NCBI GenBank assembly: GCA_009733575.1
Contig: ML769406.1
Coordinates: forward strand, 45,979-109,978
Direction: 5' to 3'
DNA: 64,000 nucleotides
Origin: Gymnopus androsaceus JB14
Taxonomy: Eukaryota > Basidiomycota > Agaricomycetes > Agaricales > Omphalotaceae
In this document: positions 32,425 through 43,717 of the stretch, piece by piece
How positions within the stretch are numbered: the stretch's first letter is position 1
How the letters are laid out: every line of letters starts with the position of its first letter
Program-made: the position numbers and the translations under genes
The notes under the pieces: generated by a model
Told to the model about the DNA's origin: nothing
The model's database searches: none
The model's input: only the letters and a program-made list of their open reading frames with translations

Positions 32425-33054
32425 GATTTATGCTTCCCAAGTCTTATGAGATGATTCCGTTTTATGCCATACACGCCTTCCATTTCGTTTTCTACAAATA
32501 TTTTCTAACATTTGTACATTATTTTGGGCTTTTCGGTTTCCTATCGATATTCGATTGTACTTCCTTCCTTTCATGTACTAGTTCTTTTCCTTCGTCTTGG
32601 TAGATTGTAATGAAATCCGATTCCGAGGCTTTTCAACACTCTCCCAAGTATCTGATAACCCTCGGAGAACAACATTCTCGCCAGCGTAGAAACTCCATTT
32701 GTGCAAGTATGACCGCTCTGTCAAAATTACTTGGACTTGTATCCATCCGAATTCGCTTCTGCGTTTATTTTGGATCGCTACCGCAAAAGGCTTTCTCGCC
32801 GCCGGCTCCTCTGTCAATATGTGTTAGCAAGAGGTAGGCTCTGCAGGAAGAAAGCATTTATTTTTGGATCGTCACTTCTCACCGGCACCGGCTCCTTGTC
32901 AATTGTGAGCTATACAGCTTTAGTATTTGTACATACTTTCGAAAATGCTCAGCTACAAATACCTAAACAGCTGTAAGAAGTAGTGCTGCGCGGGAAAAAA
33001 AATACTGCCGCGAATGTCGTCACGTGCGATACAGTATGTAAGTAAGCCAAGCCT
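32425..33054. other. 3' region of LPMO paralog 1
   Basis: No gene. A segment at 32755-32835 (CGCTACCGCAAAAGGCTTTCTCGCCGCCGGCTC) is related to 42055-42115 (CGCAAGATGCTTTTCGCCGCTGGCTC), part of the shuffled repeats of this cluster. Confidence 0.4.
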
Positions 33055-33155
33055 CTTACTCTAGCCTCCCGCAGTCTTTCGAACTGTCGTATCAGTCCCG
33101 CGACGCGGAAAGCATGGATATTCTGAGCCAGTACCTTGCACGAATGACACCACAC
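33055..33155 (+). pseudogene. Relic of a P450 last exon
   Basis: CTAGCCTCCCGCAGTCTTTCG.. AAGCATGGATATTCTGAGCCAGTACC parallels the final exon of the P450 copies (37928-38011 and 49572-49655), which reads LPEPFKC..SMDTLSQYLHE. The following ~80 bases also match the P450 3' flank. Only this tail remains, so the P450 family was once present nearer the LPMO gene. Confidence 0.65.
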
Positions 33156-33479
33156 TAACTCCCTTTCCAATTTTTCCATCTGCCTACAGTAAGTATAATG
33201 TCTGCGTCATGATCGCCTTTACATCTTATTTGATTACCTTGAATGAATGCTGGGGAAACTTTGCTGCAGTTGAATATTGGAAAATTATTATTTCATTCCT
33301 ACACGGACAGTGGTCTGCTCACTACACCGATGCCTCTTCCTGTTGGATTTTCAGACTTCATTGCTGCCAGCGGTGCAGTCCTCCAATTATATAAAAAGTA
33401 GTGGAGGGATGCATTGCCAGGTCCGAACTAGTCAAAGGATCAACGACGTCTACGAGAAGCGAAGAACCAACTTGCCCGT

Positions 33480-35251
33480 GTTTCTTCAAGGAATAAATCA
33501 TTGTCCATTATCGCTAAGGAGTTAAAGACGTCGAACTTGGCGTTATTGGCTATGATTAACGCATCACCTATCAAGGCCTGCAATCGTTCGCATTCTCGGT
33601 AAATGCTATATCTGAAGCACAATAATAAAGGTAGGCTGATTCGAGTAGTGAGTGCTTTTGGTGACTGAGGATCGTAGAAGGGAGTGATTAGAACGACACA
33701 AAGTCGGTGATCTTATGATTGTCTTTATTCTGGTGTTATTGCTTTTATTAGCGTCAAAATAAAGAGACAAGTCGCAGCAGTCACCTCAACCACATATGCC
33801 CATACAACTTGGTCATCTTTTCTCCACTTATCACCAGTACCTGTCTTTCCACCACCGCTCAGAAATTGATGCCTGATTTCTTGCGAGTTCATAATCGGAA
33901 CCATGTCAAACCGTGCCATGTATTTCGTATACAGTGCGGTGACCTGTAGAATATCGTATTCTGTCATCTCCCGTATTCCAGGTAGCTGCATCTTATTAGC
34001 TAATTGATTGAGGCGAATCATCCGAGCCAAGGTCATGTTTCGAGGAACCCAAGAAAAGTGGATGTCGACCAGCTTGGCGACATTGAGGTTACGGTGCTGA
34101 TATCTAGTATGAGCGTCAGAGTGGAGAGTTGCTCAACAGCATTAGGCGTGCCTCACTGTGCTGTGGAAATTGGAGTGGGTATCACTACTGCAGCCGTGTA
34201 AATGGCTTGGAAGATGCCTTTTAAATGAATCTGGCGCGAAACTTCCTTGATCAAGACCGGTGCTAAGCGCTTGGAACGCAATTTCTTGTGAACACAAATG
34301 TAATTGGCTTCCGCAGCAATGAATTTGCTAGAAAGGGCTCAGAAAATACATCAAAGGAAGGACTCGAATGTCACTGTCAGTTTCCGCACGCGAAGAAACA
34401 TAGGTACTCCTGAAATGAATCCCACAAGTTTCTTGTTCGATTTAACGCGTACACCGATGTGCCATTCCTTGTAATATCCGGGAACTTGAAGTGCCCTGAG
34501 ATACGTTGAGTTGATGTACTTTGAAAGATAATGGTCCAGAATACCATTGTAAGAATTCCGCGCTGTATTTAAATCGTAACTTGGCGTCTTTATCCTCCAC
34601 GTAGTGCAACGACAGCAATTCGTGAACTTCCTCCCTCTAGATACAGGGTTTGATGTGAGGGTTTTTCTTCAAGCGGTGTATCGTATTTACCTGCTTCGGA
34701 TCATCGATATCTATTGTGGTCCACTCGAAATATTGCGGAAGGGGATAAGGATCCTGGCGCACCTCTTCCGCAGGTTTTGACGGTTCTATATATCCATCCT
34801 CTTCTGGAGGAGCTTCGCTTGATCATTGAATGAGCCACGTATAGTTGAGAGTGAGGCGTTAAAGACGGTTCACCCATCTGCACGACGGGTTGAGTCGACC
34901 AGAACTACAGGAAATAAACATAAGATTATGTCTCTGATCATAAGTTCATGAGTGTAAACCTTGTGCTTTTCCATATCCTTGCTGTTTATCCCTCCGATTC
35001 CAGCCTTACTTTTCACCTTAGTAATATTCATCTGTTCCAACGCTTGCATCCGCGTTAGTTTGGTCGCTTCCTTCGCCTACCTCGGCCTTGGCACCATTAG
35101 CAGCCTTAGACTTTTTCTTTTTTTTCTTCGAAGATGAAGGTTCAACTTCTGCAGCTTGGTTATCATCGATTTCTGCTGCATTTTTGATGTCATCAGAGCG
35201 CTGGGCAGTGTCCACAATACCGTCTGAGTTCTTTGAGGTTGGTACGGACAT
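33480..35251 (-). pseudogene. N-myristoyltransferase pseudogene
   Basis: NMT transfers myristate from myristoyl-CoA to N-terminal glycine and is normally a single-copy essential gene. The start at 35251 gives a Lys-rich N-terminus (SSSKKKKKKSKAANGAKAE), as in eukaryotic NMTs. Further on come [58 protein letters not shown] and LPGIREMTEYDI..ARFDMVP, and near the 3' end LQALIGDALIIANNAKFDVF. Lesions are a frame change after YSAEF (~34560), a TAA replacing Tyr in DFVSFYSLPST (33688-33690) and decay after FDVFNSLAIMDN, so the catalytic C-terminus is lost. A functional copy must exist elsewhere. Confidence 0.85.
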
Positions 35252-35376
35252 GCGATTCGTGAAGGAAGAAAGGAAAGCTGTTTACTGAATTTGATGAATT
35301 GAGACCTATTGAGACGCTTTGACAACGGCCCGTCAGGCACCAAACTTGAACTCATGCATCACCATTATCTTTCTTG

Positions 35377-35692
35377 ACTTGAATCGAGTTGTTTTCACGA
35401 CTACCGCAGATGCTCTCTCCGCTGGAAATTGCTTATCCAGCATTAGCGCTCTGCCATGGTCTTCGCCAGCTGTTCTCCTTGAAGTCTCCTTCGCTTCTCT
35501 TTACATGGGCAATAACTATCGCAACACATAACCCGGGAAGAAGCTTCTTTTTTGCCAGTGGGGAGCTTGGGGAGGTGCAGCGGAAGCTGGATGGGCACGG
35601 TATTGCAGCGGAATTAGAGGCCTGGGCATGGAAGCGAGATTTGCAAAGAGCGTATTGCATGCCCGCGATAGCAAGTTGTTGATTGGAACATG
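35377..35692 (+). repeat. Cluster-specific module U, copy 1
   Basis: Bases 35377-35435 (GACTTGAATCGAGTT..TTCACGACTACCGCAGATGC) and 35438-35690 (CATTAGCGCTCTGCCATGG .. GTTGTTGATTGGAACATG) recur, in the opposite sub-order, at 38197-38515 and 49841-50159. It lies at the left edge of the 2.88-kb duplicated block, so it may mark the recombination site. No protein is recognised in any frame. Confidence 0.6.
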
Positions 35693-35912
35693 GAAGATGA
35701 GGAAGACGAAGATCCTTTCCAGCATCTTATCCCAAATTTTGATAGTTATGATTCGGAAATAGCCATCCTAAAGAACAACGATGAAGCACTGGATCGTCTT
35801 ATCGGGACTCTGAAAGATGCTCTTTCCTCAGAGCTCCAGTTACGCGAAGTTGGCTTTCCATTACGACATCTCTACCGCCAACAGAGTATCCTTCCTCAAT
35901 ACCTAAAAGGCG
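35693..35912 (+). pseudogene. C-terminal fragment of the 2OG oxygenase-like gene, copy in block 1
   Basis: Open frame coding the acidic stretch EDEEDEDPFQHLIPNFDSYD, then VGFPLRHLYRQQSILPQYLK. It corresponds to the end of the longer copy at 45590-47556. The upstream two thirds are missing, replaced by module U. After LKGVDALIW the frame enters P450 leader sequence. Confidence 0.7.
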
Positions 35913-38011
35913 TCGACGCATTGATCTGGAGTCCTCTCCTATTTCATTCTCTTTTAACCTTGTGGCGACGGTTCTTTGTCTCGTGGCAATGTTTGGCTTT
36001 CTCATAAGACCCGTAAACACTATCCTCCAGGCCCTCCAAGACGCCCTTTCATTGGGAATGCGCTTCAAATGCCTTCTTTGGTTGACTGGCGCAAGTTCAT
36101 GGAATGGGCGGCACAGTTCGGTACATACCAAACTAATTGACTGATCCAAGTAGATCTAACGCAAACATTAGGAGAAATAACCTATCTCGAAGCACTGGGA
36201 CAGCCTATAGTGGTACTCAACTCTTCTCGCGTTTGTCTTGATTTACTTGTAAAACGATCTGGAAACTATTCCGACCGACCTCATATGGTCTGTTCTTAAT
36301 ATTTCTTGCGAGTTGGACTTGCTAATCAACGTGAACATAGGAAATGGTTAGCCTGTGCGCAATCGCTGTTAATCTGTATGCATCGAACGGAATAACCTAA
36401 TGTGATTTCTGTTCAGCTTTGGCTATGACAACTCGTTCGCTATCTCAAAATATAACGATGAATGGAGACTTCAACGGAAAATTATGGCTCACAATTTCAG
36501 TTCCTCCGTTGTTCCGCGATACCACACCCCTCAAGAGCTTGGTGCAAGGAAGTTGGCTTTGGATCTCATACAAAATGACGGCGGTGAAAATCTGCAGGCC
36601 AACATTAAATTGTGCGTGCGTTTATCAAAGACACTTCAAACCGCAGGAGTTAAATCTGTATAGGAGTGTCGGTGCACTCGTTATGCGTGCAGTTTATGGA
36701 TACGACGTGGCCAGCTCCAGCGACGAGTTTTTATCTCTTGGTTTTCAGCTGATGGAAAACCTTGGCCGGGCCTTCAAACCAGAAAGCTTTCTTGTTAATT
36801 TCATCCCTCAACGTAAATTGGCGATCAATTCCTATAAGTTTCCTACGTCGTCGATTACTGACATTCATCCCTCCCAGTAAAACATATGCCCGAATGGATA
36901 CCGGGATCCGGGTTCTTGCAAGTTGTTAAGAAGTACAAAGCACAGCTCGAAGAAACAACATCCAAGCCTTTTCTATGGTCCAAAAGCAATATGGTACGTA
37001 CTTGAATGCTGGACGGTCTCCCATCCCTTCGAACACTAAATGCCACGCAGACCAGTAATCTTAGTTATCATCCGAATCTGTGTATGAATGCCATCTCAAA
37101 GACCCTTACTGATGCCGAAGAAAAAAGAGTTGCTCTTGCAGCTGCAAATGCTCTTGGCGGAGGCTTAGAGACGGTTAGTAAGAGTGTCTACCATGCTAGC
37201 TAGCATACGTTGATACCCCAATTCAGAACTTGTCGTCGCTGTTGATGTTCTTCCTGGCTATGATCTTGAATCCGTCCATTCAACAACGCGCGCAAGAGGA
37301 GATTGACCGAGTTATAGGTCATGAAAAGCTACCAGAGGTTGCTGATACAGCTGCACTCCCGTATGTTCGCAGTATCATTACCGAAACTCTGCGTTGGTGT
37401 CCTGCTTTGCCATTTGGTTTGCCTCCTTAAATGCTGTTGATACGTCGGCTTGAATTTTTAATTTTTTTTCGTGTAGGTATAGCGCGCGCGGCTTCCGCAG
37501 ATGATATCTACGAGGGACAATTCATCCCGAAAGGATCGTTTGTCATACCTAATATCTGGTAACATTCTAGTACTTACTTCATCAACTCGCGCTCATTGCA
37601 TTTCACTGTCAGGGAGATTTTCCATGACCCAGAAATATTTTCTGATCCCATGTCATTCAACCCCGACCGGTTTTGAAGGCTCTGACCTCAAGATGGCTGC
37701 AGTAAACGACATTGTATTCGGATTTGGCCGACGAATGTGTCCAGGAATGTACTTCTCGCAAGGAGCCTTGTTTGCAATCGTGTCGACTGTTCTCGCTACC
37801 TGCAATATTCTTCCTGCTCTCGACAGTAATGGAAAAGAAATAATGCCACAGACGTTGTCCACATACAATGCAGTCGTGTAAGCCAAACTCTCTGGCTGAC
37901 TCATACATATTCAATCTCTCTTTCTCTAGCCTTCCGGAGCCTTTCAAATGTTGTATTCAGTCTCGAACGCAGAAAAGCATGGACACCCTAAGCCAGTACC
38001 TGCACGAATGA
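35913..38011 (+). pseudogene. Cytochrome P450, copy 1 (frameshifted)
   Basis: A fungal microsomal-type P450 would use heme-thiolate chemistry and NADPH-P450 reductase to hydroxylate a small lipophilic substrate. Visible in order: membrane anchor ATVLCLVAMFGFLI, hinge KTRKHYPPGPPRRPF, SGNYSDRPHM, the I-helix equivalent ALGGGLET, ExxR as ETLRW, NPDRF, and the heme loop FGFGRRMCPG with Cys ligand near 37740. About eight short introns can be traced and the last exon ends SMDTLSQYLHE at 38011. Lesions: a one-base change between anchor and hinge (~36005), and an extra T in CGGTTTTGAAGG after NPDRF (~37672) giving an immediate stop. The heme loop cannot be translated in frame, so it is inactive unless these are sequencing errors. 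The copy at 47557-49655 shares both. Confidence 0.85.
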
Positions 38012-38575
38012 GTTATACCATTAGCTCCCTTTCCATTTTTTCCCCATCTACATATCTATATTTGAGTCTGTGTCATGATCGACTTTTGCTGGAGAAACTT
38101 TGTAGCAGTTGAACATTGACAGCTGTTTCGAAAAACGGAGGCCAGCCCGGGAAAAACTTAAGTTGATCGCCGAGGCTGGCACATCAGCGCTTCAGCATTA
38201 GCGCTCTGCCATGGTCTTCGCCAGCTGTTCTCCTTGAAGTCTCCTTCGCTTCTCTTACATGGGCAATAACTATCGCAACACATAACCCGGGAAGAAGCTT
38301 CTTTTTTGCCAGTGGGAGCTTGAGGTGCAGCGGAAGCTGGATGGGCACGGTATTGCAGCGGAATTAGAGGCTGGGCATGGAAGCGAGGATTTGCAAAGAG
38401 CGTATTGCATGCCCGCGATAGCAAGTTGTTGATTGGAACATGTCACCATTAGACTTGAATCGAGTTTTCACGACTACCACAGATGCTCTCTCCGCTGGAA
38501 ATTGCTTATCGTGCCAGAATCGCTCTCATGAATGCCCACGTAACAAAGTTCATCTTAAGCTTCAAGCTTTCAGGC

Positions 38576-38965
38576 GGCTTTGGGGTAGCGGGAATTTTAC
38601 GGGAGGAGATCATTCCTGCCAATCAGGCGATGAATGGCGGCGGGCTCGCAGCTGTCTCTTGGCATGCAAAACGATCGTTATACGAGATGAGAGTGTATTT
38701 CCCAGACTCATCTGGAAGGTTGTGGAGTTGATTATCACTCGAAAATCGGTTGTTGATCATGCTACTCGCCAAGGCACACAATGGACTCGAATACCAGCCC
38801 ACTCACGGCACATGCATACAGAATCTCGACGGCAAGTCTAACGGCCTCAAGCGGCCTTCATTTGGAGTGTATATGAAGGGATGGGGGAGAAGACTTTGGA
38901 AGAGATGCATTGGGTGTCAGGTTGGCATAACCTGCAACACTATCCTATGGCCCTAATGCTGCTAA
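38576..38965 (+). pseudogene. Fucose-lectin C-terminal fragment
   Basis: Matches 44380-44765 of the lectin gene with many one-base indels. Pieces are EEIIPANQAMNGGGLAAVSW, YEMRVYFPDSSG, and EEMHWVSGWHNLQ in shifting frames. It joins module U directly at 38575 with no start codon, so it cannot be expressed as a lectin. Confidence 0.8.
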
Positions 38966-39187
38966 CAAAGAAGGCCATGACGTGCATCATTCTGTTCATC
39001 ATGATTATAGTTTGAACTTGGTGGAAGTATTAGTAGTGTATATAACATGCACTTACTGATATAATGATGGCTGATCTTTTCCGCTACCTCAGAGCTAGCT
39101 CTCAGCATTCATCGGAAAGAGCCGTCGTATCCGTTGCACGTTTCAGCAGTGCGGTTCATCAGTAAGGGATAGATCCGGCGTTGACAT

Positions 39188-39496
39188 TCATGTTACTGTG
39201 GTCCAAAAGTGGTCCAAAAGATTCCAGCTTCGTCTTCGGTCGTGGCACGAAGCCAAGAAGTGAAGAGATCGAAGATAAGCGACAAAGGTCCTGACTTCTC
39301 CAGTGTTAAAAATAGCGAAACAGAATAATGGTCGATAGATGGAATCGAGCCGAAATGGATTGACATCTCGTCGAGCGACGGGCGGGGGCGGCCAATGGCT
39401 TTTGACGCTGCAGGCGCAGAGATAAGGTGCCGAAGCCAGAGATTGAACGGCGAGAGGGAATGAGGTTTTTGGCTTTTTATAGGACTTTCTTCCCAT
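39188..39496 (-). CDS. Short hypothetical frame downstream of the lectin fragment
   Basis: A 102-codon frame with NPFRLDSIYRPLFCFAIFNT. It has a counterpart on the same side of the full lectin gene at 44917-45223, where the same words appear in two frames. No family is recognised. Presence in both copies reflects duplication, not proof of coding. Confidence 0.2.
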   Translation of the reverse strand: MGRKSYKKPKTSFPLAVQSLASAPYLCACSVKSHWPPPPVARRDVNPFRLDSIYRPLFCFAIFNTGEVRTFVAYLRSLHFLASCHDRRRSWNLLDHFWTTVT

Positions 39497-39826
39497 TATG
39501 GAGCTTGTTTTGAATCAGATTGCTAACCGACTTGGACTCGAGAGGAGCCAATGTCACGGCCGTGGAAAAAAAGGCGCCTCGACCCCTCAATAAGCATGGA
39601 TTTTCAATTGAATTATGGCAGGAAAGGTTTAGGAGAAGCTTACCTTAGAATGAGTCGCCTTTGGAGAAGAAGAACGAAAACGCGACGAAAACCACACTTT
39701 TGACATCCACGTGATGGGCATTAGCAAAGCGCCTAGCGCCAATATATATCATCTCTTCCGACCAGCAGTAATAGTCCAACCCACTCGCTACGCAGAAAAA
39801 GGGCCGCTCAGATATTTACGTCGGAT

Positions 39827-41470
39827 ATGAGCGAAGTCCCAAGCCCAATCAAGATCGCCAAAAAATCCAAAGATTTGCAACCGCAGTATTTGCCTGCCGA
39901 AACCATTCACATCTTTACTATCACTTCTAAAGTGAACCATTTCGGGACTCTAAAGGACGAAATGTTCTTTGGAATCCAAATTTGGAGGAAATCTCAAAGC
40001 GCAAAGGAAAAACAGTTTAGATCGGACGCGGAGAGGAAAGTGTTTTGGCTCTCGAGTATCGGAATGGATGAGATTCCAGGCAGGGATATCGTTCCAAACA
40101 TAGTGATGATATTCATGAATATCGTCCGTCATTTGGGCCATGACACCCGGGTGAGCGTCGATTACGTTCTTGAAGCTCTACAAATTGGCTGTCTATTATG
40201 GAAGGTGGTCATTTTGACTGGCAAAGAGACATTACTCACGGAAATAATCATCATGGAACGTTTCTTATCTGTCTTAATCACCTCCTGGGAAGTGGAGAGC
40301 TTTCCCTTCCACCACAGGTGTGGAGACTAGTCATCACCAAAAGGGCGCCAAAGTGACAATGTATTAAGGACTCTAATAGAATGCTTAAAAGGTACTTCGG
40401 GGGTCAGAATTCCTCAGAACTGGGTACAGCATGCTTAAAAATGCCATCGAACAAGTCCTCGGAAATAGGACTAGAATATAACGCTTTGAAATGGTTGTAG
40501 AAGAATATAACGCGAACATAACACGAATATAACATCAATACACGCGTATCAGGTGAATTATGACACCGTACCAATATAGATGGTCTCGTAGGGACGCGTA
40601 TATCTGGTGTTACACTGCATTTCAAGGAAAATATATGATTTTACTTCGATCATCATGCAAGATGTAATATTATGGACCATTATTCAAAGTTCCACCGCAT
40701 AAAAGAGCATTAAAAGCCAGAATATATCTGGGCCTATGTATTATACATGGGTCTAACACAGATTCAATGATTTTTTTGTATCGCAGACTGTCATTTGCTA
40801 CGGGTATAAGCAGCGGGGATTTGGAAGTCAATTACACTTTCGGCTTTTCATCCGGCACTTCAGCTGCCTTTCCCACACTCACTTCCCGTCTTCCCCGTTC
40901 ATCGTCGCTGTTCACCTAACGCCTACTGCTTGCTGCATGTGCTACATTTCGCTGCTCTGGACTTTTCACCAATTTTCCGCTACTTCAACGATATGCTTAC
41001 CGAGCTATGGGGGAGAAATGGAGCGTGATTTTTAGGGTGAGTGGAATGCGAAGCTGAGTCAGAAGGGTTTCCAGTGCGTTCTTGCGGCTGCTTCTCTTGA
41101 GTCTTGGTTAACTAACTTACGGGATCCTTTTTCTCATTCCTCCAATGCTAGCTTCCAAGCCCCTTGTGCTGGTCAAGTGCTCATTCATGTGCTGCCTTGA
41201 GTTAATTACCAACGTGCTTATGAATTGTAATTAACAGCTGGGAATAGGTGTTGGTATTATACCTAGTAGCTGTTTTTGAGTGTTCAACTAGGTGTCAATC
41301 AAATGTTAGTACATTTGATATGCAGCCTGGTGAACATGGTCCCGGAAGAAAACCAGGGATCGAGGCTGTAGCTTTTCTATACCGACGTGGAGCGCAAAGT
41401 AAACCCTTTCACTCAAGGAGTTCGAATTGTTTTCCAATACAATGTTTATCTGGGAGAAGATGTTGATATG
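39827..41470 (+). pseudogene. 2OG-Fe(II) oxygenase-like gene, copy 1, split by an insertion
   Basis: Diverged duplicate of 45590-47556. The N-terminal part (39827-40325) has an ALQIGCL segment and the words CATTTTGACTGGCAAAGAGAC (HFDWQRD) shared with copy 2. After VE(T) it is interrupted by ~956 bases (40331-41286), then resumes with STFDMQPGEHGPGRKPGIEA and VAF. Frames change several times through one-base indels relative to copy 2. The motif set recalls fungal prolyl-4-hydroxylase-like 2OG oxygenases (PF13640), which use Fe(II), O2 and 2-oxoglutarate. Confidence 0.65.
40331..41286. mobile_element. ~956-base insertion in the 2OG gene, copy 1
   Basis: Flanked by ACTAG at 40326-40330 and 41287-41291. 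Joining the flanks restores a continuous frame across the insertion (GVET then R, in frame with STFDMQP). The minus strand starts TGAACACTC and, near the other end, has TTGTCACTTTGGCGCCC, where TGGCGCC resembles an LTR-retrotransposon primer site. It may be a solo LTR plus a little internal sequence. No protein is encoded. Confidence 0.6.
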
Positions 41471-41985
41471 GTTGATGAAGATGAGGGTAGGTGAAGATGA
41501 GGAAGACGAAGATCCTTTCCAGCATCTTATCCCAAATTTTTGATAGTTATGATTCGGAAATAGCCATCCTAAAGAACAACGGATGAAGCACTGGATCGTC
41601 TTATCGGGACTCTGAAAAGATGCTCTTCCTCAGAGCTTCCAGTTACGCGAAGTTGGCTTTCCATTACGACATCTCTATCGCCAACAGAGTATCCTTCCTC
41701 AATACCTAAAAGGCGTCGACGCATTGATCTGGAGTCCTCTCCTATTTCATTCTCTTTTAACCTTGTGGCGACGGTTCTTTGTCTCGTGGCAATGTTTGGC
41801 TTTCTCATAAGACCCGTAAACACTATCCTCCAGGCCCTCCAAGACGCCCTTTCATGGGAATGCGCTTCAAATGGCCTTTCAATAAAGGTAGGCTGATTCG
41901 AGTAGTGAGTGCTTTTGGTGAACTCTATTTGTGCAAATACGGCCCGACATTGTGCTCTGTCAAAACTAAGTACTTGAACTTTTAG
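41471..41985 (+). pseudogene. Third copy of the 2OG C-terminus / P450 leader junction
   Basis: 41490-41880 matches 47337-47710 and 35693-36060, again passing from QYLKGVDALIW into the P450 anchor and hinge (HKTRKHYPPGPPRRPF). The P450 stops after the hinge: at ~41882 the sequence switches to AATAAAGGTAGGCTGATTCGAGTAGTGAG, which also occurs at 33626-33660. A truncated, chimeric relic. Confidence 0.75.
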
Positions 41986-42309
41986 ATACGGATGCGATAT
42001 CCTGAGATTGCGCCGTGTAATCTATCTGTCTGTCTGTAAGTAACAGACGTGTACGTCCGCAAGATGCTTTTCGCCGCTGGCTCTTTTGTCATCAATTTGT
42101 AGGCTACCTCAGTCTCTACTAGCGTGCACTTGAAGCCAAGTCGCGATCGAATAGGCTTTTGATTGGATTTTCAGGCCAGCCGCGCTCCGTAGTCTTTTCT
42201 TTCTTTCTCTTCCCAAGTTCCCTTCGAGTCACATAAATTTATCCTCCAAACGCTGAGTCCTTCGAGCCATGGTGACTACATCGATATGCAGCCCGTGAAT
42301 AAAGGTTCC

Positions 42310-42690
42310 GGAAGACAACAGTTGGCTTTCCACTGCGGCATCTCTATCGCCAACAGAGTATCATTCCTCAATACCTAAAAGGCATCGACGCCTTGATCTA
42401 CCAGTGCCTTACAGAGGTATCATCCCCCTTCAATGTGATTACACTGAATGCCGAATCGGACCAAGAAGGTTCGGAATGGTATGCAATGAAATGCCCTGCC
42501 ATCGGGCCCGGATTCACATCGAAATCTCGCAGGGCTGGCAAGAGTCAGTTTTACCGCTATGACGCTCTTGATATTCGTCATATATCGATAGCGAGGCATT
42601 CTTCGATCGCACGGGTAATGAACCGCAGGCGGGATATTTGCTTCAACCTACTTAGCTGGCCCATGACTTCAGAAGGCTTAGGATAGCTCG
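42310..42690 (+). pseudogene. Extra 2OG C-terminal fragment
   Basis: GTTGGCTTTCCACTGCGGCATCTCTATCGCCAACAGAG.. encodes the GFPLRHLYRQQSI-type motif again. Unlike the other copies it continues past QYLKGIDALIY with QCLTEVSSPFNVITLNAESD and then a basic segment. This shows what followed that motif before the P450 junction formed. No start or domain core is present. Confidence 0.6.
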
Positions 42691-43190
42691 GCCAATTACC
42701 AACACCGACATTCCTTCAAGTTGTTTCTTGAATCCCTTATTCTTTCACGGATCTAAATATTGAAAAAGAAATTTACAGCTGGCACGAATAATCCTTCTAT
42801 CTAGCCAGGCGACGTCACTAATCCCATTATTCCATATAATTTTAGGATTTCCGACTCCGATGAGGGAGGAGAGAGGCAGAATTGTCTCGTTTGTCTCAAT
42901 GCTGAATAGCTCCAGCGACCTACTTAGTTGGCCCATGACTTCAGAAGGCTTAGGATTGCTCGGCCAATTACAGACACCGACATTCCTTCAAGTTGTTTCT
43001 TGAATTCCTTATTCTTTCACGGATCTAAATATTGAAAAAGAGATTTACAGCTGGCACGAATAATCCTTCTATCTCGCTAGGCGAGGTCACTAATCCCCTT
43101 ATGATGCATTATTTCATACAATCATAGGATTTCCGACTCCGATGAGGGAGGAGAGAGGCAGTATTGTCTCATTTGCCTCAATGCTGGATA
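42647..43190. repeat. Tandem direct repeat, two units of ~272 bases
   Basis: Unit 1 begins CCTACTTAGCTGGCCCATGACTTCAG at 42647; unit 2 begins CCTACTTAGTTGGCCCATGACTTCAG at 42919. They match about 93% to the shared ending TCTCAATGCTG / CCTCAATGCTG. The second unit has a few extra bases (GATGCATTATTTC). No coding content is recognised. Confidence 0.85.
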
Positions 43191-43717
43191 TCTACTGCGA
43201 TTTTGTCAATGACATGTATTGAGGCATGCAGAGAAACCAATTGATTCTGTATCGATCCCTGAAAGAACACCGGATGCACACACCTCTTCCGAGTCCAAGT
43301 GATGACATTTCTGAGTTGTTGCTGCACTGAAATAAACTCCAGAACGTCTTGCAGTACAGAATGGTATTTGAAGACTTGCTACAAGGCTTTATTTTCCTTC
43401 CAGTCTCATGTCGCTCGGAGAGAAAATGTTTTCTAGGTCACAAGTTTCCATACATGCTGTCACCTCAATTGCACTCCTCAGTCAATGTTGGCTCCAAGCT
43501 CGACAACTCGGAGAAAAGTGTCTTCAAAATTCCGAATTTCCATACATGCTGTCATTCAGTTGCCTACCGTAGTCGGTGTCTGATTGCACATATTTTATAC
43601 ATCCTATTTTATACGGAGGAACTCAATGCTGCGATCGCTATATAAGAAAAACGGTTTGTAGTCTGAACGTTCACTACCTCTTCCAGAGATCAAAGCACAC
43701 CTTCATACAAGTACTAG
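43191..43717. other. Upstream region of the lectin gene
   Basis: No gene. A short repeat, TTTCCATACATGCTGTCA, occurs at 43445 and 43541. A possible TATA-like TATATAAG lies at 43639-43646, ~75 bases before the lectin ATG, a plausible core promoter. Confidence 0.4.

Larger units (their letters stand above)
35693..38575 (+). repeat. 2.88-kb duplicated block, copy 1
   Basis: Every stretch I compared between 35693-38575 and 47337-50219 is identical at a constant offset of 11,644 bases, including all frameshifts of the P450 inside. The left boundary is GAAGATGAGGAAG and the right boundary CTTTCAGGC. It contains the C-terminal piece of the 2OG oxygenase-like gene, the P450 and module U. Confidence 0.85.
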
